Origin: Marinilabiliaceae bacterium
GTDB lineage: Bacteria > Bacteroidota > Bacteroidia > Bacteroidales > Marinilabiliaceae
Reading direction: 5' to 3'
DNA length: 36,886 nucleotides
Assembly: GCA_016342595.1 (NCBI GenBank)
Contig: JAEINY010000037.1
Location: 1-36,886, forward strand
A program made the position numbers and the translations under genes. The notes below the pieces were generated by a model. That model saw only the letters and a list, made by a program, of their open reading frames with translations. It made no database searches and was not told the DNA's origin. Positions within the stretch are counted from its first letter, which is position 1; each line of letters opens with the position of its first letter. This document shows positions 1-8,146 of this stretch, piece by piece.

Positions 1-46
1 AAATAGATTCAAGCAAGTTATCAACAGCATTTTGCTGAAATACTGA

Positions 47-367
47 TTGTTGCTAGTTTTCTTACAGAGACTAATTAACACTAATTTTTTGAGTTATGTA
101 CCAGTATTATCGCGCTTGTTATCAAGCTATCTATTTCAAGGGAGTTCCTTGCTCGGCGATGCGTCTTTTTATGCTTACCATTTTGTTCAACTAAGGGGTA
201 TTCAATCCATGCGCTATCAAAGTGACAATACCATAGTGGCAGAAACAGAATGGAGGTATAATATTTACAAACGTTATTCTATACTAGCATTTACCGGTTT
301 GGGTAAAGCATTTCAATCAACCAGTAATTTTAACGATATTGATTGGGCCTATAATGTTTCGAGATGA
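47..367 (+). pseudogene. BamA/TamA-like outer membrane surface antigen, internal fragment
   Basis: About 106 codons resemble part of the C-terminal beta-barrel of bacterial surface antigen (BamA/TamA-like) proteins. The word QLRGIQSMRYQSDNT followed by AETEWRYNIYKRYS and FTGLGKAF matches the family pattern (LRGxxxxRYxGDN, then ETExRWxxxKRWS, then GxGKAF). A complete member would have POTRA domains or a longer barrel upstream and several more strands ending in an aromatic residue. Here a stop lies directly upstream in frame (44-46), the only start is a TTG, and the frame ends at SR with no barrel end. I read it as a fragment cut at both sides. The window edge prevents a check of how much remains upstream in another frame. 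Confidence 0.6.
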
Positions 368-540
368 AGTAGCTAAGAGTCTCTGAACACACATGGTCGT
401 TGATTTTGCTTGGGGTAATGTCAAGGATTTTGCGTTTTACATTGCTTTTGGAAGTTCTTGGCTCTAATTTTATAATTATGTGTTAATTTTGTCACTATGT
501 ATAAACACTTTTAAGTAAAAGTAAAAATAAAAGAAGAACA
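368..540. other. Intergenic stretch without a recognisable gene
   Basis: No open frame with coding character is seen. An ATG at 497 opens only five codons before a stop. It lies in a different frame from the barrel gene that follows, whose signal peptide coding seems to begin here without a start codon. Confidence 0.4.
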
Positions 541-543
541 TGG

Positions 544-1113
544 ATTTCCATTTTTCTTTTGGCAATAGCATTTAATGGTTTTTCGCAACAATTTACAACC
601 ACGGTTTACGGAAAGTATATGTTCTGGAAAAATGAAGCAAACACAGGTGGCGGAGGGGTATTTTTAGGCTTTGGTCAATCGCCTGGCTATTATAACGAAA
701 CACAATTTAAAGAATTAAATAAAAACATATGGACAGCAGTTCCTATTACAATTCCTTTCCTCAATAATATGTTTTCTTGGGATATTATGCCAGGCGCAAT
801 GGTTGACTTCGATTATGGTAACAATAAAGAAACTGCTTTTGGTTTTACTTGGTCTACACGTTTGTCTATTTCTAAAATAATTCCCAAAACATCGATTGTA
901 GGTGAATTATACGGTACGGAAGGCGAAGTAAGCTCCAAACCGGAATACAAAGTTGGCTTGCGTTGGGAACCTAATGATTTCATTATTCCGGCCATTACCT
1001 ATGGAGCATGTTTGGATGGTACAAATGGGGCTGCTTTTGAAATAGAAGTAGTTATTTATACGCCTCAATATTTAAAAAAGGATTTTATAAAAAATAACAG
1101 TATTGAATATTAA
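544..1113 (+). CDS. Predicted outer membrane beta-barrel protein with a defective start
   Basis: The product is a small secreted barrel-like protein of about 185 residues with alternating aromatic strands (TTVYGKYMFW, AFGFTWSTRLSI, YKVGLRWEPNDF). I cannot name its family. The only start codon in frame is TTG at 559, which would begin in the middle of a signal peptide. Upstream codons in the same frame read KNKRRTWISIFLLAIAFNGFSQQ split as a basic part (KNKRR) and a hydrophobic core, a normal signal sequence, yet there is no ATG, GTG or TTG between the stop at 502 and position 559. The coordinate 544 marks a non-canonical ATT and is approximate. It is followed at 11-12 base gaps by two more envelope genes, so the three form an operon. 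The gene may be inactive, start at a rare codon, or contain a sequence error. Confidence 0.5.
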   Translation: MSIFLLAIAFNGFSQQFTTTVYGKYMFWKNEANTGGGGVFLGFGQSPGYYNETQFKELNKNIWTAVPITIPFLNNMFSWDIMPGAMVDFDYGNNKETAFGFTWSTRLSISKIIPKTSIVGELYGTEGEVSSKPEYKVGLRWEPNDFIIPAITYGACLDGTNGAAFEIEVVIYTPQYLKKDFIKNNSIEY

Positions 1114-1124
1114 AACAAAATACA

Positions 1125-1901
1125 ATGCAAACAAATATTTTTAAACTTCTAATTCCAGTAATTTATGGCTTAATGATCTCACAATTAAGCTACTCTCAGG
1201 AGACCGCTGAAAAGGAAGAAAAAATTAGCCCTTACGAACTCATGTCAAGTTATTACGAAAATAATTTTTCACCCTTCAAGAAGAAAAACATTTACCTGGG
1301 CCTCGCTTTTTCGCTAGAAGATAAAAAGTTAAAAAACACTGATTACCTGGTGCAGCAAGTAAATGAAGGTGAAAAGTTGGACTATAATATTGTTGCTAAA
1401 GTAGGTTATTATACCGGAAATTATGGTATGGCGGGTATAAACTTCAATTATTATCAAACACATTTTGAAGGAAGTCTTTTCAGAAATCCAGATACTTTAC
1501 AATCAAATTCTATTACCAGAGGTTTTGCAGTAACTCCACATTTTAGGTCTTCTGTACCCTTAACTAAAAATGAGAGGTTAAGTTTTTTTACCGATATAGG
1601 CGTTTCATTTGGCATGGCCAATCATTTAAAACGAGAAATTAAATACAATGATGAAATTCAAAAGCAATATGGCACTGATTATTTGTTGGGAGTTGGTATA
1701 AGTCCTGGCATTACCTTTTTTGCCATGGAAAATTTTGCCTTTGAAATTCAGTTAAATGTACTGGGTTATGAATTGCAAATCTCAGAAAGTAAGATAAATG
1801 ATGCTCCTTCATCACGAGAAATACGCCAAAATGTAGACTTTAATATAAATATATTATCTCTTGAATTAGGTTTAGCCTATTATATAGGTTCTAATAAGTA
1901 A
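1125..1901 (+). CDS. Outer membrane beta-barrel protein
   Basis: The 258-residue product begins with a signal peptide (basic and hydrophobic residues up to SYSQ, about residue 24). The rest is built of amphipathic strands rich in Tyr and Phe, such as NIYLGLAFSLED, GYYTGNYGMAGINFNYY, RLSFFTDIGVSFGMA and the final LSLELGLAYYIGS. The pattern fits an eight-strand-type barrel of the outer membrane (OmpA-barrel or OprF-like), and a terminal strand ending near an aromatic pair supports that. It follows the preceding barrel gene by 11 bases and precedes a lipoprotein gene by 12 bases, so the genes are probably co-transcribed. No substrate can be inferred. Confidence 0.65.
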   Translation: MQTNIFKLLIPVIYGLMISQLSYSQETAEKEEKISPYELMSSYYENNFSPFKKKNIYLGLAFSLEDKKLKNTDYLVQQVNEGEKLDYNIVAKVGYYTGNYGMAGINFNYYQTHFEGSLFRNPDTLQSNSITRGFAVTPHFRSSVPLTKNERLSFFTDIGVSFGMANHLKREIKYNDEIQKQYGTDYLLGVGISPGITFFAMENFAFEIQLNVLGYELQISESKINDAPSSREIRQNVDFNINILSLELGLAYYIGSNK

Positions 1902-1913
1902 AAACAATCAACA

Positions 1914-2999
1914 ATGAAAAATTATATAATAAAAATAGCCATCGCAATACTTTCAATAGTATCAATTCAATCCTGTATAAAAGAAGACCATTTTGGATTA
2001 TCAAAGTATGGCAACATTAAGGATTTGGTCGTTAGTAATCAAGCTAGTAATGCAAAAATAGACTCAGATGGTTTAAAAGTTACAGTAGAAATACCAGGGG
2101 GCGTTGATTTATCTGAAATTAATATACAGTCGTTAGAGCTTTCATCTTTTGCTTCTTCAGATAAGCAAGTTGGAGATGCTTTAGATTTAAATACTCCACA
2201 AACAATATTAATAACCGCCGAAGATGGAAGTGTACACACCTGGACTGTTCTTTCCTATGTAGCTTCAGTTACTCCACAGCTTAATAATGGAGATTTTAGT
2301 TTATGGTATAAAACAGCTTCCAATTATTACGAACCTGGCGAAAGCGCCTCAAATACCATTTGGGGTACAGGAAATCAGGGAACTCAAATATTAAATAAAT
2401 TAGCAACCATACCCGAAGATTTGGGAGCTGATAATCTGGCAGCCAAAATGATTACGCTTGACAATGGGAAATTAGCAGGTACTTTTGGTGCTCCAATTTC
2501 AGCGGGTTCAATTTTTACCGGAGTTTTTAATCCGGATAACATTGATCCTTCGAACCCACAAGCAGCGATTGAATTTGGTATTCCTTTCGTTGGAAGACCC
2601 GAAAAATTAAGGTTAAAATACGCTTATGTACCCGGCGACGAAAACAAAGACAAACCTGGAAATATGCTTGATTATCCGGATGCTTGCGATATCTACGCTT
2701 TGTTAGAAATTAGACTGGGCGGAAAAACCGAAAGATTAGCTACAGCCTGGGTTAGAAGTTCTGAAACACAAGAGGCATTAACGACACTTGAGATTCCTTT
2801 TATTTATGGAGAGTTGGATAATTCCTACCCTAACTATATGCGTCCTTTAGGTCAAAATTTTGTTGGTGCCGATTCTGCATCATTTGTTTTGCCTACACAC
2901 ATAACATTTGTGGCTTCATCAAGCTACGATGGCGCAAATTTTGCTGGTGCGATAGGCAGTGTGCTAATAATTGATGATGTTGAGATGGTTTATGAATAA
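1914..2999 (+). CDS. PCMD-type surface lipoprotein
   Basis: The 361-residue product has a lipoprotein signal (IVSIQSC, Cys at about residue 21). An N-terminal beta domain follows (about 30-120), of the type seen in Bacteroidota surface lipoproteins, ending with LITAEDGSVHTWTV. The C-terminal part (about 125-360) begins LNNGDFSLWYK and continues with WGTGNQG. This is the pattern of the PCMD family (putative carbohydrate metabolism domain), a jelly-roll-like fold in Bacteroidetes lipoproteins. It is probably anchored on the outer membrane and binds glycan or another ligand; that role is only inferred from the family. It is the last gene of the three-gene envelope cluster. Confidence 0.65.
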   Translation: MKNYIIKIAIAILSIVSIQSCIKEDHFGLSKYGNIKDLVVSNQASNAKIDSDGLKVTVEIPGGVDLSEINIQSLELSSFASSDKQVGDALDLNTPQTILITAEDGSVHTWTVLSYVASVTPQLNNGDFSLWYKTASNYYEPGESASNTIWGTGNQGTQILNKLATIPEDLGADNLAAKMITLDNGKLAGTFGAPISAGSIFTGVFNPDNIDPSNPQAAIEFGIPFVGRPEKLRLKYAYVPGDENKDKPGNMLDYPDACDIYALLEIRLGGKTERLATAWVRSSETQEALTTLEIPFIYGELDNSYPNYMRPLGQNFVGADSASFVLPTHITFVASSSYDGANFAGAIGSVLIIDDVEMVYE

Positions 3000-3312
3000 C
3001 AGTTAACTAACATGTGATAATTTAGTCTTTAGTGAATCTTAGAATTAAAGCTGTAAATTATAACAATACTTCGTTAAAATTTTAAGCTGCAATTGTACCA
3101 TAGCACATTAGTTTTGAGATACGCATTTGATTTTTTCGTGAGTATGCATTAATCCCGAACTCACTAAAAAAATGATCGAGCAGTAATGTGTTTTGATTTA
3201 TTGTTTTAACATCGACCATCGAAAAAGACTTGCGTTGTATCGAATACGGTAGTCAAGTTATGAATGAAAGCACGTTGATCTGGATAGAAGGATATCAATT
3301 AGCTGAGAGTAA
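3000..3312. other. Intergenic stretch; possible remnant reading frames on the minus strand
   Basis: No intact gene. On the minus strand a 45-codon frame runs from ATG at 3219 to a stop at 3082 and has plausible composition (TLLLDHFFSEFGINAYS, then RISKLMCYG). A second minus frame just upstream of it reads DQRAFIHNLTTVFDTTQV before a stop. They could be pieces of one decayed gene joined by a frameshift. I do not recognise the family. Confidence 0.3.
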
Positions 3313-4297
3313 CAAGAGCAGTTTAGCAATTATTCTTTTGGTCTCTTAATCTTTTTCCTTGAACTTTCCTTCCAACAATGCTTTTTTTGCTGTTTTCCAT
3401 TCCATTTCTGCATTTTGTAATGCCGGCTTTTCAACATTATCTGATAGTTTTTTCGACACTGGTCTCAGGTTTAATTATTCTCTTCATGGCATTATAGCTC
3501 TCTAATGTATTGTTGGCGGACTGGGTTTTCCGGTAATAATAAACCTATATGCCTGGTTCAGGCATTTTGCTATCGATAAAGTTCTTCGTGTAAAGAATAG
3601 ACAACCGGCTCTTTACAAAGCTCATGTTATTAGCTTAAATACAAAACTCGTACTTTTTACAACATTGATTTTACTGTTGATTGGCACATTATTGTTTCTC
3701 CTGTTTGAATATGACAATACCCTCTCAGAACATCAGGGGTATGGTAAAATAATAACTGCTTTTTTCGGAGCAGCCACTCCTCGTACAGCCGGTTTCAATA
3801 CTATTGATATAGGAATGGTCAATCTTCCTGCACTTCTGCTGATCATCTTTTTGATGTGGGTCGGTGCATCTCCGGCTTCTACGGGGAGAGGTATTAAAAC
3901 AAGTACTTTCACGGTAGCACTTCTCAATGCATTTAGCCTGGCTAAGGGGAAGAATAAGATAGAGATTAACAGGCGTGAAATACCTGAAATTTCTATTAAC
4001 AGAGCATTTGCTTTTATTATACTGTCTTTTCTTGTAATCAGTTTAGTAACGCTTCTATTGGTAATAATTGAACCGAATATGAAGGCCTCTGACTTACTAT
4101 TCGAAGCGGTTTCTGCATATAGTACTGTGGGATTGAGCAGGGGAATCACTCCAGACTTATCTGTTACCGGGAAATATTTAATTGCTATGACCATGTTCAT
4201 CGGACGAATAGGGGCTTTGACAGTGCTTGCTGCGGTTCTGAAAAGATCAAAAGAAAAACTTTATCAATTTCCGACCGAAACCATTTTAATCAACTAA
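3313..4297 (+). pseudogene. TrkH/KtrB-type potassium transporter, decayed
   Basis: The sequence encodes the C-terminal two thirds of a Trk/Ktr potassium channel subunit. Selectivity-filter type segments are visible: FHSISAFCNAGFSTLSDS (about 3392-3450) and FFGAATPRTAGFNTIDIG and AVSAYSTVGLSRGITP further on. Three defects are visible. The first about 180 residues are absent. The frame changes at a T7 run (3382-3388), where one T fewer would join LLIFFLELSFQQ to the CFFAVFHSIS reading. An in-frame TAA lies at 3503-3505, just before IVGGLGFPVIINLY. From 3506 to 4297 the frame is open. The trkA-like gene starts one base after its stop, as in a normal trk/ktr operon. Confident as to family and pseudogene state; the exact left border is arbitrary. 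Confidence 0.8.
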
Positions 4298-4298
4298 A

Positions 4299-4847
4299 AT
4301 GCAAAATATGAACTTTTTAATTATCGGCTTAGGTAATTTTGGGGCTGCCCTGGCTATTCGACTAACGCAATTGGGTCATGAAGTAATTGGTATCGATATC
4401 AACATGGCAAAAGTTGAACTTCTTAAAAATGATATCACACATACAATTTGCGCCAATTGCATGGACATTCATTCAGCTAAAGAATTACCTGTGAGCCAGG
4501 CTGATGTTGTTGTAATTTGCATTAGTGAAAACGAAGGTGATTCGATTATGGCGACTGCCATAATGAAACAACTTAAGGCGAAAAGAATTATTGGGTGCAT
4601 TGTCTCTGATACACAAGCAACGGTTTTGAATGCCATGGGGATCGACGAAATAATTCATCCGGAAAGAGATTCTGCTGAAAAACTGGCTAGAAATCTGACT
4701 ACCGAAGGATTAGTTGATTCTTTTGAACTATCCGATCGCTACAGCATTGTTAAGATTGATGTCCCTGAAAAATCGGTATTCCTCACACGTCAGTCGGCAA
4801 CAGCTGTGCCAGGCCTTTGCAGCAGTTATTTTCAGTTCAATTTTTAA
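4299..4847 (+). pseudogene. TrkA/KtrA-type RCK regulatory subunit, C-terminally truncated
   Basis: The product begins with an RCK N-domain: the Rossmann NAD-binding motif GLGNFGAALA (about residues 10-19), an acidic end of strand 2 (VIGIDIN), and the conserved order LKNDITHTICANCMD, DVVVICISEN and IDEIIHPERDSAEKLA. Family members run to about 220-230 residues and carry an RCK C-domain that binds the ligand. Here similarity stops at about residue 160 (SIVKIDVPEKSV). The last 20 residues look unrelated and the frame ends at 182. A deletion or insertion junction near 4780 is likely. With a broken TrkH partner upstream, the uptake system is most probably dead. Confidence 0.75.
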
Positions 4848-4891
4848 GGTTTAAATAAACGCTGCAAAGCCAAAGGTGGCTCATCCCTCAT

Positions 4892-4935
4892 TTCATCGGA
4901 TGACTAACAAAAGAATGAAAGTGTCATCCGATGAA
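4892..4935. repeat. 13-bp perfect inverted repeat (hairpin)
   Basis: TTCATCGGATGAC at 4892-4904 is the exact reverse complement of GTCATCCGATGAA at 4923-4935, with an 18-base AT-rich loop. It lies just after the truncated trkA remnant. No T-run follows on the plus strand, so it is not a typical intrinsic terminator. It could be a binding site or the end of a small mobile repeat. Confidence 0.6.
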
Positions 4936-6481
4936 TAATCATAGTCTCAATATCCAAATTTTCAAATCAATACCCTTAAGTCTGGTATCCTCACATCATG
5001 TTACTCATTTTCTCCCAATCGCCAGCCTGGCACACCTCTTGCGCTCCCTCCTCTTCGTCATGGTAGCCTCCAAAGTATTTTTAGCCATTGCCTCCGTTCC
5101 TCCGGCAATCACTAAAAATCCTCCGGCTACCCATATTTGGCTCGCCTGCTGGTCGCTGCGGGCTTCTCCCGGTTAAGTGCCACTAAGCTTCGTACCTCAG
5201 CAAGTGGTCACTAAATCGGGATCGTGTAGTTGGCCTGTGCCTGTCATTCCCGGCCAAGTGTTTGTAAGGTTTTTGGAACAAAAACCAACAAAACACTAAG
5301 TCGGGACAGCCAGCCACATTCCACTACATATGCCAGCCCCCACGGTTCGTACCTCACCCTTCCCGGCCTGCCACCCTTGCTCCACTCGCAGTCGGCTCGC
5401 GCCTCTCCAGGCCCTGTCCGCAAACCGTTTCGCTCCGCTACACTCTCTTGCAGCCAGTCCCTTCCGTCTATTTAAATTGATCAGTCCACACATTAATCCC
5501 TAAACATTGACCATAAATAATTACCAAAGCCAGGCACAAATGCACTTTCCCTCCATTGGTAACATGTATTTATCCTTTGAGGCATTCCCAATTCCGGCAA
5601 AAGTCATTTAAGCCTTTTGCTCCCTTTTTTTTAAGGGGAGCTGTCTGATTTATCAGACTGAGGGGTATTTTGCCAAAGATATCTCTACAAAAAACAAGCG
5701 TACCGCCGGGCATTCCCCAAAAAATAAATCCTTCATCATCACCCATTAACCTTTACGTCAAACAGTCCGCCGCACCCTTGTAATTCAACCAGCCAATCTC
5801 ATTCCTTCCATGCCAACTCCTCAATACATGTAAAAGCATATAAATCAACAACAACCTGGATTATATACAAATACACATAATCATCACATAACTCAATTGT
5901 ATTTCAATCTATTTCCAAGCAGCCAACAACCAGCCAACCATCCATAACCAGATTCCATCTCCCATGAACTGAACTCTTATTATTTATAACCGGCCTCCAA
6001 AATCTACACCGACCCGGTAACGAGTAAAGGCCGGGCCCTCCGGGTTTCAGCCGTTTTTTTTTGATGAGGTGTCTATTCTTCGAATCAAAATAAACCGACT
6101 AAAAGCCTTGACTTCGTTTACCGTTCCCGATGAGGTAGATGTTTACGCCGTTTAAAAAACCAATCCCTATTAAACTGAAAACCACACGAAATGCGCACTA
6201 CCTTACTCAATAACCTCCATACTGAGTAAAATAATGCACACCTACGGACTACGAATAATTGACTACTGAGACGATTAGAAAAATATTAATTATTGTTAGA
6301 TGTATTAAAAATTCAAAAGTGTAACCTGCCAACCATGTTCCGAACCGCCTAATTGCAATAGCGTTAAGAACGATGAAATGAAGGTGATGAGAAAGAAAAG
6401 CTGTTTGAACGGAGTGAGTTCTTTTCTTTCCATCGTAATGAAATCGTTTAGCGGCCATTGCAATTGAGCGGGGGCTTTATG
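4936..6481. other. Long gene-free zone with GC-richer repeated segments
   Basis: Short frames exist here but their composition (Ser, Pro, Arg, Cys, Trp-rich) and lack of any family resemblance argue against coding. The part at about 5000-5480 is richer in G+C than its surroundings. It contains two nearly identical copies of CACTAAATCGGGA (5209-5221; 5294-5306 with G for A) and two exact copies of TTCGTACCTCA (5189-5199 and 5346-5356). GTCTGATTTATCAGAC at 5643-5658 is a small hairpin. A T9-like tract follows a GC-rich segment at about 6033-6062. The whole resembles the intergenic repeat families common in Bacteroidota. Confidence 0.45.
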
Positions 6482-6516
6482 TCTACTTTTCAGCTCGTGG
6501 AAAAGTAGAAGCCCGT
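6472..6516. repeat. Extended hairpin element
   Basis: TCTACTTTTC (6482-6491) and GAAAAGTAGA (6500-6509) form a perfect 10-bp stem with an 8-base loop. A second pairing, GGGCTT with AAGCCC on either side, can lengthen the stem after a 5-base bulge. It sits about 50 bases beyond the end of the amidase gene, which reads toward it, but has no T-run on that strand. It may be a structured repeat or a processed 3' end. Confidence 0.5.
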
Positions 6517-6567
6517 GCGGCTTGAGCACTTATCTGATAAGTCAAGTTTTCAATTCATAAAGATTGT

Positions 6568-7074
6568 TCAATACCAATTAAAAGATTGATAAAACAATTG
6601 GTAATTCCTTTTCCATAGATTCATATCCACCCCCGCACAAAAAGGCTTCCCTTTATCCAGGTCACTATGTTGAAAAACTTCTATTTCAGGATACTGTTTC
6701 TCCAACCGATGAATTAACCTCAACGAAGCATTCAATTGCTCATGAGTAAACCGACCGGATTTACCAATTAAACAGATACCAACAGATTGTGCATTGTAAC
6801 CTCTCACATGAGCCCCCATCTCAGTTCCAGACACCACCGGATCATCATCCAATGGCCGACCGGTCTCAATGGATCCATTAAAATCAGCATGATACAGATT
6901 CGCAGCAATCCAACCATTGAGAATCACATAATGATACCCAATGCCTGACCAGCCACGACCTTGATACCGCTTTCCATTTTGAATCACTTCCTGTGCCGGT
7001 AAGGAATGCCATTTGGAGATCAAAGCCGCATTCCCAAATGACGAGTCCGAACAATGAAACACCACCTTTACCAT
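6568..7074 (-). CDS. Phage-type N-acetylmuramoyl-L-alanine amidase (endolysin)
   Basis: The 168-residue product is a single Amidase_2 domain of T7-lysozyme type. It would cut the bond between N-acetylmuramic acid and L-Ala in peptidoglycan. The zinc ligands are His7 (VVFHCSDS), His136 (FQHSD) and Cys146 (GKPFCAGVDM). Tyr47 (GIGYHYVI) and Lys143 match the T7 catalytic residues. HVRGYNAQSVGICLIG at about 109-124 corresponds to the family word AxGYNxxSIGVCLVG. There is no signal peptide, so it needs a holin to reach the wall. Its ATG overlaps the stop of the holin gene upstream by seven bases (ATGGTAA), which suggests translational coupling. Catalytic residues all appear intact. Confidence 0.9.
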   Translation of the reverse strand: MVKVVFHCSDSSFGNAALISKWHSLPAQEVIQNGKRYQGRGWSGIGYHYVILNGWIAANLYHADFNGSIETGRPLDDDPVVSGTEMGAHVRGYNAQSVGICLIGKSGRFTHEQLNASLRLIHRLEKQYPEIEVFQHSDLDKGKPFCAGVDMNLWKRNYQLFYQSFNWY

Positions 7075-7688
7075 TGGATAGAGTTTAAAGATGGATGATT
7101 ACTTGCCGTATTGTTCGCAATCGAGATTTGTTGAACAGAAGTAGAGCTTGACGGTAAAGTCTGATTCCACAACTGGCGGTTACCACGCTTCTCCATGGAA
7201 CGCCCAACGGCATAAACACCCACTACACCTGCCCAGGCCGCTAAAAAGGTCTTAAAAATAGCATCCGATCCCTGAATGATATTCAATGCATTTTCTCCCA
7301 GGTCCAGTTGATCCAATACAATATGTCGAATCCCAAATAACTCCAACAGGATAAAAAGCAAGCCCACATAAATCACTGTTGGCCGGGCCCGTTTGGTGTA
7401 GCCATCGCCTTGCTGCAGTTCAGCCACCAGGATATGCTCCTGTGCCTTTAGCTCTGCCCGGATAGTCTGTTCAATCTCACCCTCTCGCTTCTGGGTGAGT
7501 TGTTCCATCTCCGTCAAAAACTGGCGCTGATTCTAACGCTGCTGCTCTTCAATCCGCTTAAACTCCAACAAAAAGGCCTTTTTCTCATCCGGATTAGTAA
7601 TAAAACGATCAACAATACCCGACAACGAATCCAAAATATTCGTGCCGGATCCGGTTAAAAATTCACCGATACGCTCCATTATTTTCAT
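7068..7688 (-). pseudogene. 3-TM (GTA-type) phage holin interrupted by an in-frame TAG
   Basis: From ATG at 7688 one frame of 207 codons runs to 7068 with a single TAG at 7533-7535 (codon 52). The first 51 codons (MKIMERIGEFLTGSG start, then SLSGIVDRFI and LLEFKRIEEQQR) and the part after the stop (NQRQF, then LVAELQQGDGYTKRARPTVI) together form one protein of the GTA_holin_3TM type. That family has a soluble helical N-terminus, the word GDxYTxRxRP and hydrophobic helices (here about VIYVGLLFILLEL and TFLAAWAGVVGVYAVG). The residues around the stop are Gln-rich, so CAG to TAG is a simple explanation. The C-terminal part could be restarted at TTG 7517 or at the ATG ten bases later. It is read with the amidase as a holin-endolysin pair. 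Confidence 0.7.
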
Positions 7689-7817
7689 AACGAAAATTTT
7701 AAATGACAATTAATATTCACTCGCAGTTAATTAAGCCCGGACGTCGGACTTTCTACTCCGGACTTGTTCCTTCTGCCTTTTCCCTTCTGACTACTGCCTA
7801 AAAAACTACTGACCAAC

Positions 7818-7847
7818 GAAAAAGCCCCCAGACTAATCCAGAGGCTT
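7818..7847 (-). terminator. Intrinsic terminator after the small membrane protein gene
   Basis: Read on the minus strand, AGCCTCTGG, a short ATTAGT loop and CTGGGGGCT pair along nine positions with some G-T pairs, followed by TTTTT. It begins 25 bases past the stop of the 66-residue protein gene. It would separate the two upstream minus-strand genes from the holin-amidase pair. Confidence 0.7.
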
Positions 7848-7871
7848 CCCATCACAAACCCAACCAAACAC

Positions 7872-8072
7872 CTAACCCTTCCTGCGGGTAAGATACTTTC
7901 GAAATAACTGCTTCAATAACAGTGACACCAGAAAACTGACAACCGTACCCAATACCGCATAAAAGATGGTTTCCACCACATCCGTGAACGAAATACTCAT
8001 AAACACACTCACCACACTACCACCTAAGAAACCAGCCTTACCACCGCTACTCACATGTTGTTCAGTCATCAC
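7872..8072 (-). CDS. Small membrane protein of the lysis island
   Basis: The 66-residue product has one clear hydrophobic stretch or two close ones (about residues 15-30 and 32-54: GGSVVSVFMSIS, then VETIFYAVLGTVVSFLVSLLL) and a strongly basic C-terminus (KQLFRKYLTRRKG). This fits a small phage-type membrane protein, possibly a holin-like or spanin-related accessory, but no family is recognised. It lies between the protein of unknown function upstream and the holin downstream, is oriented like them, and is followed directly by a terminator. Confidence 0.6.
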   Translation of the reverse strand: MMTEQHVSSGGKAGFLGGSVVSVFMSISFTDVVETIFYAVLGTVVSFLVSLLLKQLFRKYLTRRKG

Positions 8073-8146
8073 TTGTACGTGTTATCAATTCCCCGATTCA
8101 TCAACGACCCATTGAAAGCATCTTGATACTTAAATCGAAGATTCCA

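Noticed and set aside
5189..5356. Integron attC-like sites in the repeated segment
   Set aside because: No paired core sites of the right form and no cassette genes or integrase are seen.
4931..5475. Two plus-strand frames of 81 codons each and a minus-strand frame over the second
   Set aside because: Composition is unlike the other genes, there is no family pattern, and the frames cover repeated GC-richer DNA. Treated as non-coding.
6249..6529. Minus-strand frames of 69 and 74 codons after the amidase gene
   Set aside because: They read through the hairpin element in competing frames and show no signal or domain. They may be a repeated element that happens to be open.
7533..7535. TAG recoding as in some Bacteroidota phages
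   Set aside because: Other genes in the island and the prophage show no internal TAG, so there is no support for a changed code; a single nonsense change is simpler.
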